Shown here piece after piece: positions 6,496 to 16,206 of a DNA stretch of 51,387 nt. This DNA comes from an uncultured Pelagibacteraceae bacterium (GTDB taxonomy: Bacteria > Pseudomonadota > Alphaproteobacteria > Pelagibacterales > Pelagibacteraceae). The DNA lies in NCBI GenBank assembly GCA_902569185.1, contig CACFTH010000006.1:1-51387 (forward strand). Direction: 5' to 3'. Each line of letters opens with the position of its first letter. Position 1 is the first letter of the stretch. The translations under genes and the position numbers were made by a program. The notes beneath the pieces were generated by a model. It was not told the origin of the DNA, did no database searches, and saw only the letters and a list, made by a program, of their open reading frames with translations.

Positions 6496-6924
6496 ATGAA
6501 AAATATACTTTTTAAACTTACATTTCTTCTTATAACATGTAGTCCAGCTTTTGGTGCAGACAAAAACATTGATATGCTAAATAGATTAGGGAAAGAAATT
6601 AATGTTTATTCAAAAAAAGTTGTTAATGTAGACGTGGGTGATACTGTAAATTGGAAATCTGTAAATCCTGGACATAATGTTGAATTTATTAAAGGCGGAA
6701 TTCCTGAAGGGGTAGAAAAATTCAAATCAAAGTACAATAAAGATACAAGTTATACTTTCAAAACTCCTGGGATATACGCTTATTGGTGTACACCACACAA
6801 AAGTATGGGAATGATAGGTTTTGTAGTTGTCGGAAATGATAAATCTAACTTAGATGCTATAAAAAAACTTAAGTTCTACGGTAAATCTACTAAAATAGCT
6901 AAAGAGCTAATAAACTCCTTATAA
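6496..6924 (+). CDS. Pseudoazurin-like periplasmic blue copper protein
   Basis: 142 residues with a signal peptide (1-20, ending AFG). The type 1 copper site is complete: H60 in NPGHNVEF, then C98, H101 and M106 in WCTPHKSMGM, with the spacing typical of pseudoazurin (C-x2-H-x4-M). A C-terminal helical tail follows the beta-sandwich, as in pseudoazurins. Such proteins shuttle electrons in the periplasm, classically to denitrification enzymes or cytochrome oxidases; no such reductase is encoded nearby, so the partner is unknown. It ends six bases before the convergent pyrC gene. A GC-rich hairpin lies in the 58-base gap upstream. Confidence 0.92.
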   Translation: MKNILFKLTFLLITCSPAFGADKNIDMLNRLGKEINVYSKKVVNVDVGDTVNWKSVNPGHNVEFIKGGIPEGVEKFKSKYNKDTSYTFKTPGIYAYWCTPHKSMGMIGFVVVGNDKSNLDAIKKLKFYGKSTKIAKELINSL

Positions 6925-6930
6925 TTTTTG

Positions 6931-8247
6931 TTAATTAAAATTTAATGGTTTGCCTTTAGCGGGTGATGCAATCTTATTATTTTCCATCACAATTTCTCCA
7001 TTAACTATTGTTGCTACAGGAAAACCTTTTACTTTATAATTGTTAAAAGGTGTCCATCCACATTTACTTTCAATCCAATTGTCCTTGATAACAACTTCTT
7101 TATTCATATCAATCACTGTCAGATCAGCATCAAAGTTTTCTTTAATGTAACCTTTATTTTTAATACCAAACAAATCACAAGGATTCTCAGAAACTAATTT
7201 AATTAATTTTTCTATTTTTAGTTTTCCTTTATTTACATGATCGAGCATGACAGGAAGTAAAGTTTGTACTCCTGGCATTCCAGATGGAGATAAAGGATAT
7301 TTTCTATTTTTTTCTTCTTTTGTATGAGGTGCGTGATCAGATCCGATTGTGCTTACTAAAGATTCGTTAACAGCATCCCACAATCTATCATAGTGATCCT
7401 TTGATCTTAATGGTGGATTCATTTGACTAAAAGTTTTCAAACTATCATAACAATCAGGCGCGTATATAGTTAGGTGTTGAGGCGTTATTTCAAAAGTTAC
7501 GTTGTCTCTTTTTTCTGAAAAAAAATCTATCTCTTGTTTGGTTGTTACATGAAGTATATGAATTTTCTTTTTATATTTTTGCGCAATTCTTACTACCCTT
7601 TTTGTTGACTCTAATGCGCATTCCTCGTTTCTCCAAATTGGATGTGAGTGAACATCACCATCTTTTATATATTTTTTTCTAGATAAAAGAATATTTTCAT
7701 CTTCAGAATGTACAGAGATAATTTTGCTACTATTTGATATAACTTTCTCAATATCTTTTTCTTGGCTTACTAAAAGATTCCCTGTAGAGGAACCGGCAAA
7801 AAGTTTAACACCGCAGCAACCCTTTAAAGTATTAACTACAGTAAGTTCCTTCATATTGTTTGGTGTAGCACCAAAATAAAATGCATAATTACAAAACATT
7901 CTATTTTTAGCAGCATCTAGTTTTTTATTAAATTCATCAAAAGTTGAAGTAGGTGGATTTGTATTTGGCATTTCAAACACAGAGGTTACACCGCCAGCTA
8001 CTGCTGCTCTACTTCCGCTTTCTAGGTTTTCAGCATTATTTGCTCCTGGCTCTCTGAAATGAACTTGAGTATCTATAACGCCAGGTAAAACAATTTTGTT
8101 ACTAGCATCAAAAATCTTAGAGTTATTTGGTTCAATTTTTCCAATTTTTTTTATTTTTTTGCCTGTAAGTGCTAAATCGATATTTTGAAATTTCCCATCA
8201 ATATAACATGATCCATTTTTAATAATGAGGCTATAGTTGTCAGACAT
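6931..8247 (-). CDS. pyrC: Dihydroorotase
   Basis: An amidohydrolase of 438 residues that closes carbamoyl-aspartate to dihydroorotate in pyrimidine synthesis. The barrel motif reads DTQVHFREPG at 59-68; K148 in GVKLFAG is the expected carboxylated metal-bridging lysine; H180 and H233 (ILHVTTK) and D304 in GSDHAPHT complete the site. The first histidine of the usual HxH pair is glutamine (Q61). I recall this as normal in one alphaproteobacterial subgroup of these enzymes, so it does not by itself suggest an inactive paralogue. No aspartate carbamoyltransferase gene is adjacent. It is divergent from ygfZ, with only 35 bases between the start codons. Confidence 0.9.
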   Translation of the reverse strand: MSDNYSLIIKNGSCYIDGKFQNIDLALTGKKIKKIGKIEPNNSKIFDASNKIVLPGVIDTQVHFREPGANNAENLESGSRAAVAGGVTSVFEMPNTNPPTSTFDEFNKKLDAAKNRMFCNYAFYFGATPNNMKELTVVNTLKGCCGVKLFAGSSTGNLLVSQEKDIEKVISNSSKIISVHSEDENILLSRKKYIKDGDVHSHPIWRNEECALESTKRVVRIAQKYKKKIHILHVTTKQEIDFFSEKRDNVTFEITPQHLTIYAPDCYDSLKTFSQMNPPLRSKDHYDRLWDAVNESLVSTIGSDHAPHTKEEKNRKYPLSPSGMPGVQTLLPVMLDHVNKGKLKIEKLIKLVSENPCDLFGIKNKGYIKENFDADLTVIDMNKEVVIKDNWIESKCGWTPFNNYKVKGFPVATIVNGEIVMENNKIASPAKGKPLNFN

Positions 8248-8282
8248 ATTTTGATAAATATAATATATAATAAACTCTTTTT

Positions 8283-9170
8283 ATGAAAAAAGATCAAATA
8301 TTTATTTTAAAAGATAGGGGTGTAGTGTTCATAAGTGGTGAGGACGTAAAGGATTTTTTACAAAATATTGTTACTAATGATATTAATAAGGTGAATAACA
8401 ATCACAGCTCTTTTTCTTCACTATTATCTCCTCAAGGCAAGTATTTATTCGACTTTATAATTGTAAAACACAAACAGGGATATTTTTTAGATTGCGAAGC
8501 TAATCAAATTGATGAATTAATAAATAAACTTAATATTTATAAGCTTAATTCAAAAGTTGAAGTTTTGAATTTATCTAATGAGTTTCAAGTAGCAGCCATA
8601 AGTGGTGAGAAGTTTCTTGATTTAGATAATACAAAAAATAATGCTGGATACACAACTACTTACAGGGATGACAAATTTTTTATTGATCCTAGAAATAAAA
8701 AACTTGGAGCAAGGTTAATTATTAATTTAGAAAAGCTTTACATGTCTATTAAAAAATTAGAATTAAAGTTGCAAGATCCTAAAAAATATTATGCCTTAAG
8801 TCATAAATTAGGTATTGCACAAATCAAAACAAAAGAACTTCAAGAGAAACTTTTTGGGTTAGAATGTAATTTTGAAGAGTTTAATGGAATTGATTTTAAA
8901 AAGGGCTGTTATGTAGGTCAGGAAAATACTGCTAGAATGAAGTTAAAAAATAAGATTAGGAAAAGATTAGTTCCTATTGAGGCCAAAGATAATATGAAAT
9001 CTGGTAGTGAAATTACTTTTGAGAATGAGAATATTGGCAAGGTTCTTATTGGTGGAGAATATCCTTTCGCTTTAATTAAATTTGGAGAACATGAAAAGAA
9101 TTATATAGGAAAAAACTTAATCTGTGATGGTTTTAATATTAAATTAATAAAGCCAGTTTGGTTAAGTTAA
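8283..9170 (+). CDS. ygfZ: YgfZ/GcvT-like folate-binding protein for Fe-S cluster maintenance
   Basis: 295 residues. The family signature KGCYVGQE is at 207-214, with the conserved cysteine C209. YgfZ (CAF17/IBA57 relatives) uses tetrahydrofolate to support maturation or repair of certain Fe-S enzymes. N-terminal features such as DFLQNIVTNDI and LLSPQGKYLFDF match the aminomethyltransferase-like fold. It is divergent from pyrC across 35 bases with two overlapping TATAAT-like sequences (8259-8264 and 8266-8271) close to the ATG. The downstream FkbM methyltransferase starts seven bases after the stop and may be co-transcribed. Confidence 0.92.
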   Translation: MKKDQIFILKDRGVVFISGEDVKDFLQNIVTNDINKVNNNHSSFSSLLSPQGKYLFDFIIVKHKQGYFLDCEANQIDELINKLNIYKLNSKVEVLNLSNEFQVAAISGEKFLDLDNTKNNAGYTTTYRDDKFFIDPRNKKLGARLIINLEKLYMSIKKLELKLQDPKKYYALSHKLGIAQIKTKELQEKLFGLECNFEEFNGIDFKKGCYVGQENTARMKLKNKIRKRLVPIEAKDNMKSGSEITFENENIGKVLIGGEYPFALIKFGEHEKNYIGKNLICDGFNIKLIKPVWLS

Positions 9171-9177
9171 CAAAAAT

Positions 9178-9852
9178 ATGTTTTCTAATTTATTTGAAAA
9201 AATCCATATTCTACAAAATCTTTACATTAAAAATAGATGTTTTTTGAAAAAAAAATCTTATTCAATGGATGGGGAGGATATTGAAGTATTTAATTATTTT
9301 AAAAATAAGAAAAATGGGTTTTATGTTGATGTGGGTGCTTATCATCCAATTCAAAGAAATAATACTATGCTTTTATACTTAAATGGTTGGGAAGGAATAA
9401 ATATTGATATAAGCGATTTTTCTATCAAATTATTTAATCATCTTAGGCCAAGAGATAATAATTTGAATTTAGCTATATCAAATAAAGAGGGTAATATTGA
9501 AATGTTTTACCAAAAAAAATTATCTCAACTTTCAACTATAAAAAAAGAGTTTGCTAATAAAAGTTTTCAGGGAAACATCAAAACAAAAGAAATTAATTCA
9601 AAAACTTTAACCTCAGTCTTAAATGATTCAAAATTTAAAGAAAAAAAAATTGATTTTCTTGATGTTGATGTAGAAGGAGCAGATATTGATGTTTTAGAAT
9701 CTTTGGATTTTCATAAATACTCACCAGAACTAATCTGTGTTGAGGTGATTGAAAAAAATAATGAGGATAGCCAAATCTTTAAGTTTATGAAAAAAAGAGG
9801 GTATCAAAAGATTTGGTCGGGAGTTTTTAGCCACGTTTTTAAGAGAACTTAA
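9178..9852 (+). CDS. FkbM-family methyltransferase
   Basis: A SAM-dependent methyltransferase of 224 residues. [11 protein letters not shown] (47-57) is the glycine-rich SAM-binding motif of the FkbM family. [11 protein letters not shown] (69-79) carries the acidic residue at the end of strand 2, and [12 protein letters not shown] followed by LESLDF is the characteristic second half. FkbM enzymes O-methylate sugars or other small molecules and are common among surface-polysaccharide genes. It sits alone between housekeeping genes (ygfZ and fhs), which makes its substrate unguessable from context. Codon and base use look like the neighbours, so recent transfer is not evident. A 50-base gap separates it from fhs. 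Confidence 0.85.
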   Translation: MFSNLFEKIHILQNLYIKNRCFLKKKSYSMDGEDIEVFNYFKNKKNGFYVDVGAYHPIQRNNTMLLYLNGWEGINIDISDFSIKLFNHLRPRDNNLNLAISNKEGNIEMFYQKKLSQLSTIKKEFANKSFQGNIKTKEINSKTLTSVLNDSKFKEKKIDFLDVDVEGADIDVLESLDFHKYSPELICVEVIEKNNEDSQIFKFMKKRGYQKIWSGVFSHVFKRT

Positions 9853-9902
9853 TAAAGCTAAATTCTATATACATATTAAACTTTTTTAGATATAGAGGGC
9901 CG

Positions 9903-11588
9903 ATGGCTAAAATTAAGTCTGATATAGATATTGCTAGAGCCTCTAAAATTAAACCAATATCTGATGTTCTAAAAAAATATAATATTCCGAATAATCACAG
10001 CACATTTAGTCCAATGGGACGACATATCGCAAAATTAAATTTTGAATATATCGATAAGTTAAAAGAGAAAAAAAGTAATCTAATTTTGGTTACTGCTATA
10101 ACACCAACACCCGCAGGGGAAGGAAAAACAACCACATCGGTTGGACTTAATGATGCTTTAAACAAAGCTGGTAAAAAATCAATTGTATGTCTGAGAGAAC
10201 CAAGTTTAGGCCCATCATTTGGAATGAAAGGTGGAGCTGCTGGTGGTGGTTATTCTCAAGTTATTCCGATGGAACAAATTAACTTACATTTTACAGGAGA
10301 CTTTCATGCAATAACAACTGCTCATAATCTTTTGTCGGCACTAATAGATAATCATATTTATTGGGGTAATAAGTTAAATATAGATCCTGATAATATAGTT
10401 TGGAGGCGTGTAGTTGATTTAAATGATCGTGCTCTTAGAAAAATTGTAATAAATCAGGAGAAATTAAAAAATAATATACCAAGGAGTGATAGTTTTGATA
10501 TTACTGTTGCATCAGAGGTGATGGCTATTTTTTGTCTTTCAAACAATTTAAAAGACTTAGAAAATAAAATTGGAAATATTACTATTGCTTATACAAAAGA
10601 TAAAAAGCCAATTTATGCCAAAGATTTAAATGCACATGGGCCAGTGACTGTGCTTCTTAAAGAAGCTATTAGACCAAATGCCGTGCAGACCCTTGAAAAT
10701 AACTTGGCACTAATTCATGGAGGTCCATTCGCTAATATTGCTCACGGATGTAATTCAATTATTGCAACTAAAACTGCTTTAAAAATCTCAGATTATGTTG
10801 TGACTGAAGCTGGATTTGGTGCAGATCTTGGTGCTGAAAAATTTTTAAATATTAAATGTCGAAAAGCTAAAATCCAACCTAGCTGTGTCGTTCTTGTTGC
10901 AACAATAAGAGCATTAAAAATGCATGGTGGAGTAGAAAAAGACGATCTAAAAAAAGAAAATTTAGAATCGCTTAAAAAAGGTTTGCCAAATCTTGAAAGA
11001 CACGTACAAAATATAAAACAATTTGGACTACAAATTATAGTAGCAATAAATCATTTTGTAACAGATACTGACAAAGAAATTCAGGCTGTAAAAGAATACT
11101 GCTCTAAACTTGGGGTCAAAGCTAGTCTTTGCAAACATTGGGCTGATGGAGGAAGTGGAGCAAAAGATTTAGCAAGTAATGTGATTGATTTATGTAAAAA
11201 AAATAAAAAAGAAACATTTAAAAATCTATATTCTGATGAGACACCAATATTGGAAAAAATAGAAAAGATTGCAAAAAATATTTATAAAGCAAAATCTGTT
11301 GAGGCAGATGAAAAAATTAAGGAGCAAATAAAAAATATAGAACATGCGGGTTTTAAAAAATTTCCAGTTTGTATTGCAAAAACACAATATAGTTTTTCAA
11401 CTGATCCAAAGTTGAAAGGTGCTCCATCAGATCATATTTTGCAAGTAAGAGAAGTTAGGCTATCAAGTGGAGCAGAATTTATAGTTGTGGTTTGCGGTTC
11501 AATAATGACTATGCCCGGGCTTCCTAGAACCCCAGCGGCCGACTCTATAAAAATAAATAATAAAGGTGAAATAGAGGGTCTTTTCTAA
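9903..11588 (+). CDS. fhs: Formate--tetrahydrofolate ligase
   Basis: 561 residues, full length for the family. It makes 10-formyl-THF from formate, ATP and THF, linking formate to one-carbon metabolism. The ATP loop [12 protein letters not shown] is at 68-79. [22 protein letters not shown] (from about 100) and the C-terminal [27 protein letters not shown] and AADSI are family hallmarks. SAR11 cells are known to oxidise C1 compounds, and this enzyme fits that biology. The ATG lies just after a weak GAGGG purine tract. It runs convergently toward the tRNA-Leu gene. Confidence 0.97.
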   Translation: MAKIKSDIDIARASKIKPISDVLKKYNIPNNHSTFSPMGRHIAKLNFEYIDKLKEKKSNLILVTAITPTPAGEGKTTTSVGLNDALNKAGKKSIVCLREPSLGPSFGMKGGAAGGGYSQVIPMEQINLHFTGDFHAITTAHNLLSALIDNHIYWGNKLNIDPDNIVWRRVVDLNDRALRKIVINQEKLKNNIPRSDSFDITVASEVMAIFCLSNNLKDLENKIGNITIAYTKDKKPIYAKDLNAHGPVTVLLKEAIRPNAVQTLENNLALIHGGPFANIAHGCNSIIATKTALKISDYVVTEAGFGADLGAEKFLNIKCRKAKIQPSCVVLVATIRALKMHGGVEKDDLKKENLESLKKGLPNLERHVQNIKQFGLQIIVAINHFVTDTDKEIQAVKEYCSKLGVKASLCKHWADGGSGAKDLASNVIDLCKKNKKETFKNLYSDETPILEKIEKIAKNIYKAKSVEADEKIKEQIKNIEHAGFKKFPVCIAKTQYSFSTDPKLKGAPSDHILQVREVRLSSGAEFIVVVCGSIMTMPGLPRTPAADSIKINNKGEIEGLF

Positions 11589-11594
11589 AAATTT

Positions 11595-11678
11595 TGGTGC
11601 GGTCGGAGAGACTCGAACTCTCACGGGAAACCCACACGCCCCTCAAGCGTGCCTGTCTACCAATTTCAGCACGACCGC
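11595..11678 (-). tRNA. tRNA-Leu (anticodon GAG), CCA encoded
   Basis: Read on the minus strand, the 7-bp acceptor stem (GCGGTCG/CGACCGC), 3-bp D stem, anticodon stem CACGC/GCGTG with loop TTGAGGG, 12-base variable arm that forms a GGG/CCC stem, T arm GAGAG-TTCGAGT-CTCTC, discriminator A and genomic CCA add up to 84 bases. Anticodon GAG reads CUC and CUU. The long variable arm confirms a class II leucine tRNA. Confidence 0.96.
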
Positions 11679-11710
11679 AATTATTATATGCGACAATAAA
11701 TGAATGACTT

Positions 11711-11730
11711 TTTATCTTCAAGTTGATAAA
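11711..11730. promoter_or_regulatory. Small inverted repeat upstream of nadA
   Basis: TTTATC (11711-11716) and GATAAA (11725-11730) form a 6-base inverted repeat with an eight-base spacer, ending eight bases before the nadA start codon. It may be an operator or hairpin, or a chance AT-rich dyad. Confidence 0.25.
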
Positions 11731-11738
11731 TTATTTAT

Positions 11739-12713
11739 ATGCCATCGCAAGAATTAAACGCTATATATAAAAAAATTTCATCAGTTGTACCTGAAATTGA
11801 GTGGAAATTTCACGCTCCAATCATAGAGAAAATAAATAAATTAAAAAAAGAAAAAGATGCTGTAATACTTGCTCATAATTATCAAACACCAGAAATTTAT
11901 CATGGTGTAGCTGATATTTCAGCCGACTCTCTTGCTCTTGCTTTAGAAGCAGCTAAAACAGAATCTAGAATTATAGTTTTGTGTGGAGTTCATTTCATGG
12001 CTGAGACTGCAAAACTAATGAACCCAAGTAAAAAAGTTTTGATACCTGATATGCAGGCTGGTTGTTCACTTGCTGAGTCAATTACAGGTCAAGATGTAAG
12101 AATGCTTAAAGAAAAATACCCAGGTGTTCCAGTCGTATCTTATGTCAACACTTCTGCCGATGTAAAAGCAGAAACAGACATATGCTGTACATCTGCTAAT
12201 GCTGTAAAAGTTGTTGAGTCTTTAGGAACTGATAAAGTTATTTTTCTTCCTGATCATTATCTTGCAAATTACGTTCAAAAAAATACAAAAGTAAAAATTA
12301 TTTCATGGCAAGGAACATGCATGGTCCATGAAAAATTTACAGGTAAAGAAGTTGAGGATATTAAAAAAGAAAATCCAGGGATTGAAGTTATTGCCCACCC
12401 TGAGTGTCCACCAGATGTAATAAGCGCTTCTGACTTTGCAGGTTCAACATCAAGTATGGTAAAATATGTTAAGGAAAAACAACCAAAAAAAGTTTTATTG
12501 GTAACTGAATGTACAATGAGCGATAATGTTCAAGTTGAAAATCCAAATGTTCAATTTGTAAAACCGTGTAACCTATGTCCTCATATGAAAAAAATTACTT
12601 TAAACAAAATCTATGATTGTTTAAAGAATGAAACAAATGAAATTAAAATTAGTCATAATATTGCTGAAATGGCAAGAAAATCTGTTTTGAGAATGGCCGA
12701 AATTGGTAGATAA
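11739..12713 (+). CDS. nadA: Quinolinate synthase A
   Basis: A 4Fe-4S enzyme of 324 residues that condenses iminoaspartate with dihydroxyacetone phosphate to quinolinate, the first dedicated NAD precursor. The three cluster cysteines fit C82 (VLCGVHFMAET), C194 (WQGTCMVHE) and C280 (CNLCPHMKK). PDMQAGCSLAES and HPECPPDV are further family signatures. nadC follows six bases after the stop, so the two form an operon. nadB (aspartate oxidase) or an aspartate dehydrogenase, which would make the iminoaspartate, is not in the window. Confidence 0.97.
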   Translation: MPSQELNAIYKKISSVVPEIEWKFHAPIIEKINKLKKEKDAVILAHNYQTPEIYHGVADISADSLALALEAAKTESRIIVLCGVHFMAETAKLMNPSKKVLIPDMQAGCSLAESITGQDVRMLKEKYPGVPVVSYVNTSADVKAETDICCTSANAVKVVESLGTDKVIFLPDHYLANYVQKNTKVKIISWQGTCMVHEKFTGKEVEDIKKENPGIEVIAHPECPPDVISASDFAGSTSSMVKYVKEKQPKKVLLVTECTMSDNVQVENPNVQFVKPCNLCPHMKKITLNKIYDCLKNETNEIKISHNIAEMARKSVLRMAEIGR

Positions 12714-12719
12714 TTTCGA

Positions 12720-13556
12720 GTGCAAAAAATAAATAATAAATATATTAAATTAATAGTGCAGCAAGCACTAAGAGAAGATCTTAATCCTTCAGGAGACATA
12801 ACATCTAGAAACATAAATAGTAAAAAAATTACAGCCAAAATCATTGCTGGTCAGAACTGTATTATTGGAGGTTTAAATTTTGCAAAAGAGGCATTTAAAG
12901 TTTCAGATAAAAAAATATTTTTTAGAACAAAAATAATTGATGGAAAAAAGGTTAAAAAAGGTAAAGTGCTTGCAATTTTGAAAGGTGATGCAAAAAGTAT
13001 TCTTAAAGCCGAAAGAGTCGCCTTAAATTTTATAGGATTAATTTCTGGAGTAGCGACAATTACAAATAAATTTGTTAAGAAAGTAAATGGTAAATCCTGT
13101 AAAATATGCTGTACAAGAAAAACATTGCCAAATCTTAGATTAATACAAAAGTATGGAGTAAGCCTGGGTGGTGGAATTAATCATAGATTTAATCTAAGTG
13201 ATGAAATACTAATTAAAGACAATCATATTGCTATAAACAAAAATATTAAAAACCTTGTAAAAAGATCAATAAAGAATAGAAAAGGTAAGAAAATTACTGT
13301 GGAGGTGGATAATATTAATCAATTAAAAAAAATAATTGGACTAAAATTTAATAGAGTTTTGTTTGATAACATGAATATTAAAAATTTAAGAAAAGCTGTT
13401 AAAATATCAAAAAAGTATTATGAAACCGAAGCTTCAGGGGGAGTAACCCTCAAAAATATTAAGAAAATTTCTTCTACTGGTGTAAATAGAATTTCAATCG
13501 GCCAAATTACACATAGTGCTCCCAGTGTAGATTGTAAATTAGATTTTATCTTCTGA
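12720..13556 (+). CDS. nadC: Nicotinate-nucleotide pyrophosphorylase (carboxylating)
   Basis: 278 residues. It converts quinolinate and PRPP to nicotinate mononucleotide, the step after nadA. Visible signatures are ALREDLNPSGDITS near the N-terminus, CTRKTLPNLR in the PRPP/quinolinate site, DNHIA, TVEVDNINQL, LFDNM and the late ETEASGGVTL segment. The start is GTG, six bases after nadA. It ends with an 11-base overlap with the convergent ppdK gene, so neither gene has room for a private terminator. Confidence 0.95.
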   Translation: MQKINNKYIKLIVQQALREDLNPSGDITSRNINSKKITAKIIAGQNCIIGGLNFAKEAFKVSDKKIFFRTKIIDGKKVKKGKVLAILKGDAKSILKAERVALNFIGLISGVATITNKFVKKVNGKSCKICCTRKTLPNLRLIQKYGVSLGGGINHRFNLSDEILIKDNHIAINKNIKNLVKRSIKNRKGKKITVEVDNINQLKKIIGLKFNRVLFDNMNIKNLRKAVKISKKYYETEASGGVTLKNIKKISSTGVNRISIGQITHSAPSVDCKLDFIF

Positions 13557-16206
13557 GCTCCGCTTGTGCAGCTGCTAACCTTGCAATTGGTACTCTAAAT
13601 GGTGAACAGGAAACATAGTTTAAACCTGCTTTTGAACAAAATTCTATACTTTTGGGGTCACCACCATGCTCACCACAAATTCCAAGTTTAAGTTTTTTGT
13701 TATTCTTTCTTCCTCTTTCAGTGGCAATTTTTACTAATTCACCTACCCCATCTTTATCAATACTTACAAAAGGGTCTGTATCAAAAATTTTGTGATCAAT
13801 ATAATCATTTAAAAATTTCCCTGAGTCATCTCGACTTATACCATAGGTAGTTTGTGTTAAATCATTTGTTCCAAAGCTAAAAAAGTCAGCATGTTTCGAG
13901 ATCGGTGCTGCTCTAAGTGCGGCCCTTGGCAGCTCAATCATTGTACCGACAAAGTAATCAATTTTTATTTTATTTTCCTTTTGAACTTTGTCAGCAACTT
14001 TATTAACTAGTTTTCTCATTATTCCAAGTTCATCTTCTGTTGAAACAAGAGGTATCATAATTTCTGGTATTATAGATTTAATTTTTTCTTTTTTACATTC
14101 AATTAGCGCTGTGAATATTGCTTTGCATTGCATTTCGTATATTTCGGGGAACGATATACCTAATCTACATCCCCTATGACCGAGCATAGGGTTCAATTCG
14201 TGAAGTTCAGCCACTCTATCTTTAATTTCTTTAACACCTAAATTAAGTGATCTAGCTAGATCTTCCATATCTTTATCTGTTTTTGGAAGAAATTCATGTA
14301 ATGGGGGATCTAAAAGTCTGACAGTTACCGGTAAACCATTCATTATTTTAAATATTTCTTTAAAATCATTTTTCTGATGAGGTAATAATTTTTCTAAAGC
14401 AACTTTCCTACCATCCAAATCCTTCGATACAATCATTTGTCTAACAGACAAGATTCTCTCTTCCTCAAAAAACATATGTTCGGTTCTACATAAACCAATT
14501 CCCTCTGCACCAAAGCTTCTTGCTACTTTAGTGTCCTGTGGTGTTTCTGAATTAGTCCTAATTTTTAGTTTTCTGAAATCATCTGACCACTTCATAATTG
14601 TTGAAAAATATCCTGATATATCTGGTTTAACAGTTGGTACTACACCTTGCATCACTCTTCCTGATCCACCATCTATAGTAATAGTATCACCTTCTTTAAT
14701 AACTAAATCTCCAACTTTAAATTCTTTACTTTCATAATCTATATTGATTTCTGCTGAACCTGAAACACAAGGCCTACCCATTCCCCTGGCAACTACAGCT
14801 GCGTGACTTGTCATTCCACCTCTTGCTGTAAGAATACCTTTTGCTGCGTGCATTCCATGAATATCCTCAGGCGATGTTTCTACTCTTACCAGAATTGTAT
14901 CCTCTTTTTGATTTTGCATTCTTTCAGCTTCATCAGCCGTAAAAACTACTTTTCCACTAGCAGCACCTGGAGATGCAGGCAAGCCTTTTGCTATTATTTT
15001 TTTTTCAACTTTATCATCTAATGTAGGGTGTAAAAGTGTATCAAGTGTGTTTGGATCTATTCTTAAAATAGCATCTTTTTTTGTTATTAATTTTTCTTTA
15101 ACCATATCTACTGCAATTTTTATAGCAGCATTTGCAGTGCGTTTTCCATTTCGAGTTTGTAACATCCATAATTTTTTATTTTCAACTGTGAACTCTATAT
15201 CTTGCATATCTTTATAATGTTTTTCTAGTTTTAAGAAAATATTTTTTAATTCACTAAAAACTTTTGGCATAGTTTCCTCCATCGATTTTTCTTTTACACC
15301 AGCCTCTTCTCTTGCTCGCTTTGTTATATATCTTGGGGTCCTGCTGCCTGCTACAACATCTTCTCCTTGAGCGTTGATCAAGTATTCTCCAAAAAATTTA
15401 TTTTCCCCAGTAGATGGATTTCTTGTAAAGGCTACACCCGTAGCACAATCATTACCCATATTTCCAAATACCATAGACTGGACATTTACTGCTGTGCCCC
15501 AATCGCTAGGTATTTGATTTAATTTCCTATAGGTCTTTGCTCTTTTACTTTCCCAAGATAAAAATACAGCATTAATTGCACCAAACAATTGTTCATTAAC
15601 ATCTTGAGGAAAATTTTTATTAGTTTTTTCCTTAATTAATTTTTTAAAATTATTAATTAAACCTTCCCAGTCCTCTGAATTAAGTTCGGTGTCTTGTAGA
15701 ACACCCTTAGTTAATTTATAATTGTCAATCATCTCTTCGAAGTGGTATGTTTCAACACCCATTACAACATTAGCGTACATTTGAATAAATCTTCTGTAAC
15801 TATCTTTGGCAAATCTGTCATTTGCTGTTTTTTTTGATAAAGCTTCCACCGTCATATCGTTAAGACCTAAATTAAGAATAGTGTCCATCATTCCTGGCAT
15901 AGAAACTCGTGACCCAGATCTCACAGATATCAACAAAGGATTTGTGTTATCACCAAACTTTTTCTTGGTCTTTGACTCAATTTTTTTTAGTTCTTTTTTT
16001 ATCTCAACCTTAATTTTTGTATTTAATTTTTTATTACTCTTATAAAAAATTTCACACATCTTAGTTGAAATTGTAAAACCTGGAGGTACTGGCAATCCAA
16101 GTCTTGCCATTTCAGCTAGATTGGAACCTTTGCCACCTAAAATATTTCTTGAGTTAGGTATTTTTTTTGCTTTTTTATCACCAAAACCAAATATTAACTT
16201 TGACAT
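13546..16206 (-). CDS. ppdK: Pyruvate, phosphate dikinase
   Basis: A three-domain enzyme of 886 residues that interconverts pyruvate + ATP + Pi and phosphoenolpyruvate + AMP + PPi. The N-terminal nucleotide domain begins GGKGSNLAEM (24-33); the phosphohistidine domain has GGMTSHAAVVARGMG with H468; the C-terminal barrel ends with the catalytic cysteine in GICGEHGGDP (C844). SAR11 glycolysis is unusual, and PpdK probably serves PEP/pyruvate exchange there. Its ATG overlaps the glyS stop by one base (TAATG), so it is the last gene of a coupled sppA-glyQ-glyS-ppdK unit. Confidence 0.97.
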   Translation of the reverse strand: MSKLIFGFGDKKAKKIPNSRNILGGKGSNLAEMARLGLPVPPGFTISTKMCEIFYKSNKKLNTKIKVEIKKELKKIESKTKKKFGDNTNPLLISVRSGSRVSMPGMMDTILNLGLNDMTVEALSKKTANDRFAKDSYRRFIQMYANVVMGVETYHFEEMIDNYKLTKGVLQDTELNSEDWEGLINNFKKLIKEKTNKNFPQDVNEQLFGAINAVFLSWESKRAKTYRKLNQIPSDWGTAVNVQSMVFGNMGNDCATGVAFTRNPSTGENKFFGEYLINAQGEDVVAGSRTPRYITKRAREEAGVKEKSMEETMPKVFSELKNIFLKLEKHYKDMQDIEFTVENKKLWMLQTRNGKRTANAAIKIAVDMVKEKLITKKDAILRIDPNTLDTLLHPTLDDKVEKKIIAKGLPASPGAASGKVVFTADEAERMQNQKEDTILVRVETSPEDIHGMHAAKGILTARGGMTSHAAVVARGMGRPCVSGSAEINIDYESKEFKVGDLVIKEGDTITIDGGSGRVMQGVVPTVKPDISGYFSTIMKWSDDFRKLKIRTNSETPQDTKVARSFGAEGIGLCRTEHMFFEEERILSVRQMIVSKDLDGRKVALEKLLPHQKNDFKEIFKIMNGLPVTVRLLDPPLHEFLPKTDKDMEDLARSLNLGVKEIKDRVAELHELNPMLGHRGCRLGISFPEIYEMQCKAIFTALIECKKEKIKSIIPEIMIPLVSTEDELGIMRKLVNKVADKVQKENKIKIDYFVGTMIELPRAALRAAPISKHADFFSFGTNDLTQTTYGISRDDSGKFLNDYIDHKIFDTDPFVSIDKDGVGELVKIATERGRKNNKKLKLGICGEHGGDPKSIEFCSKAGLNYVSCSPFRVPIARLAAAQAELRR

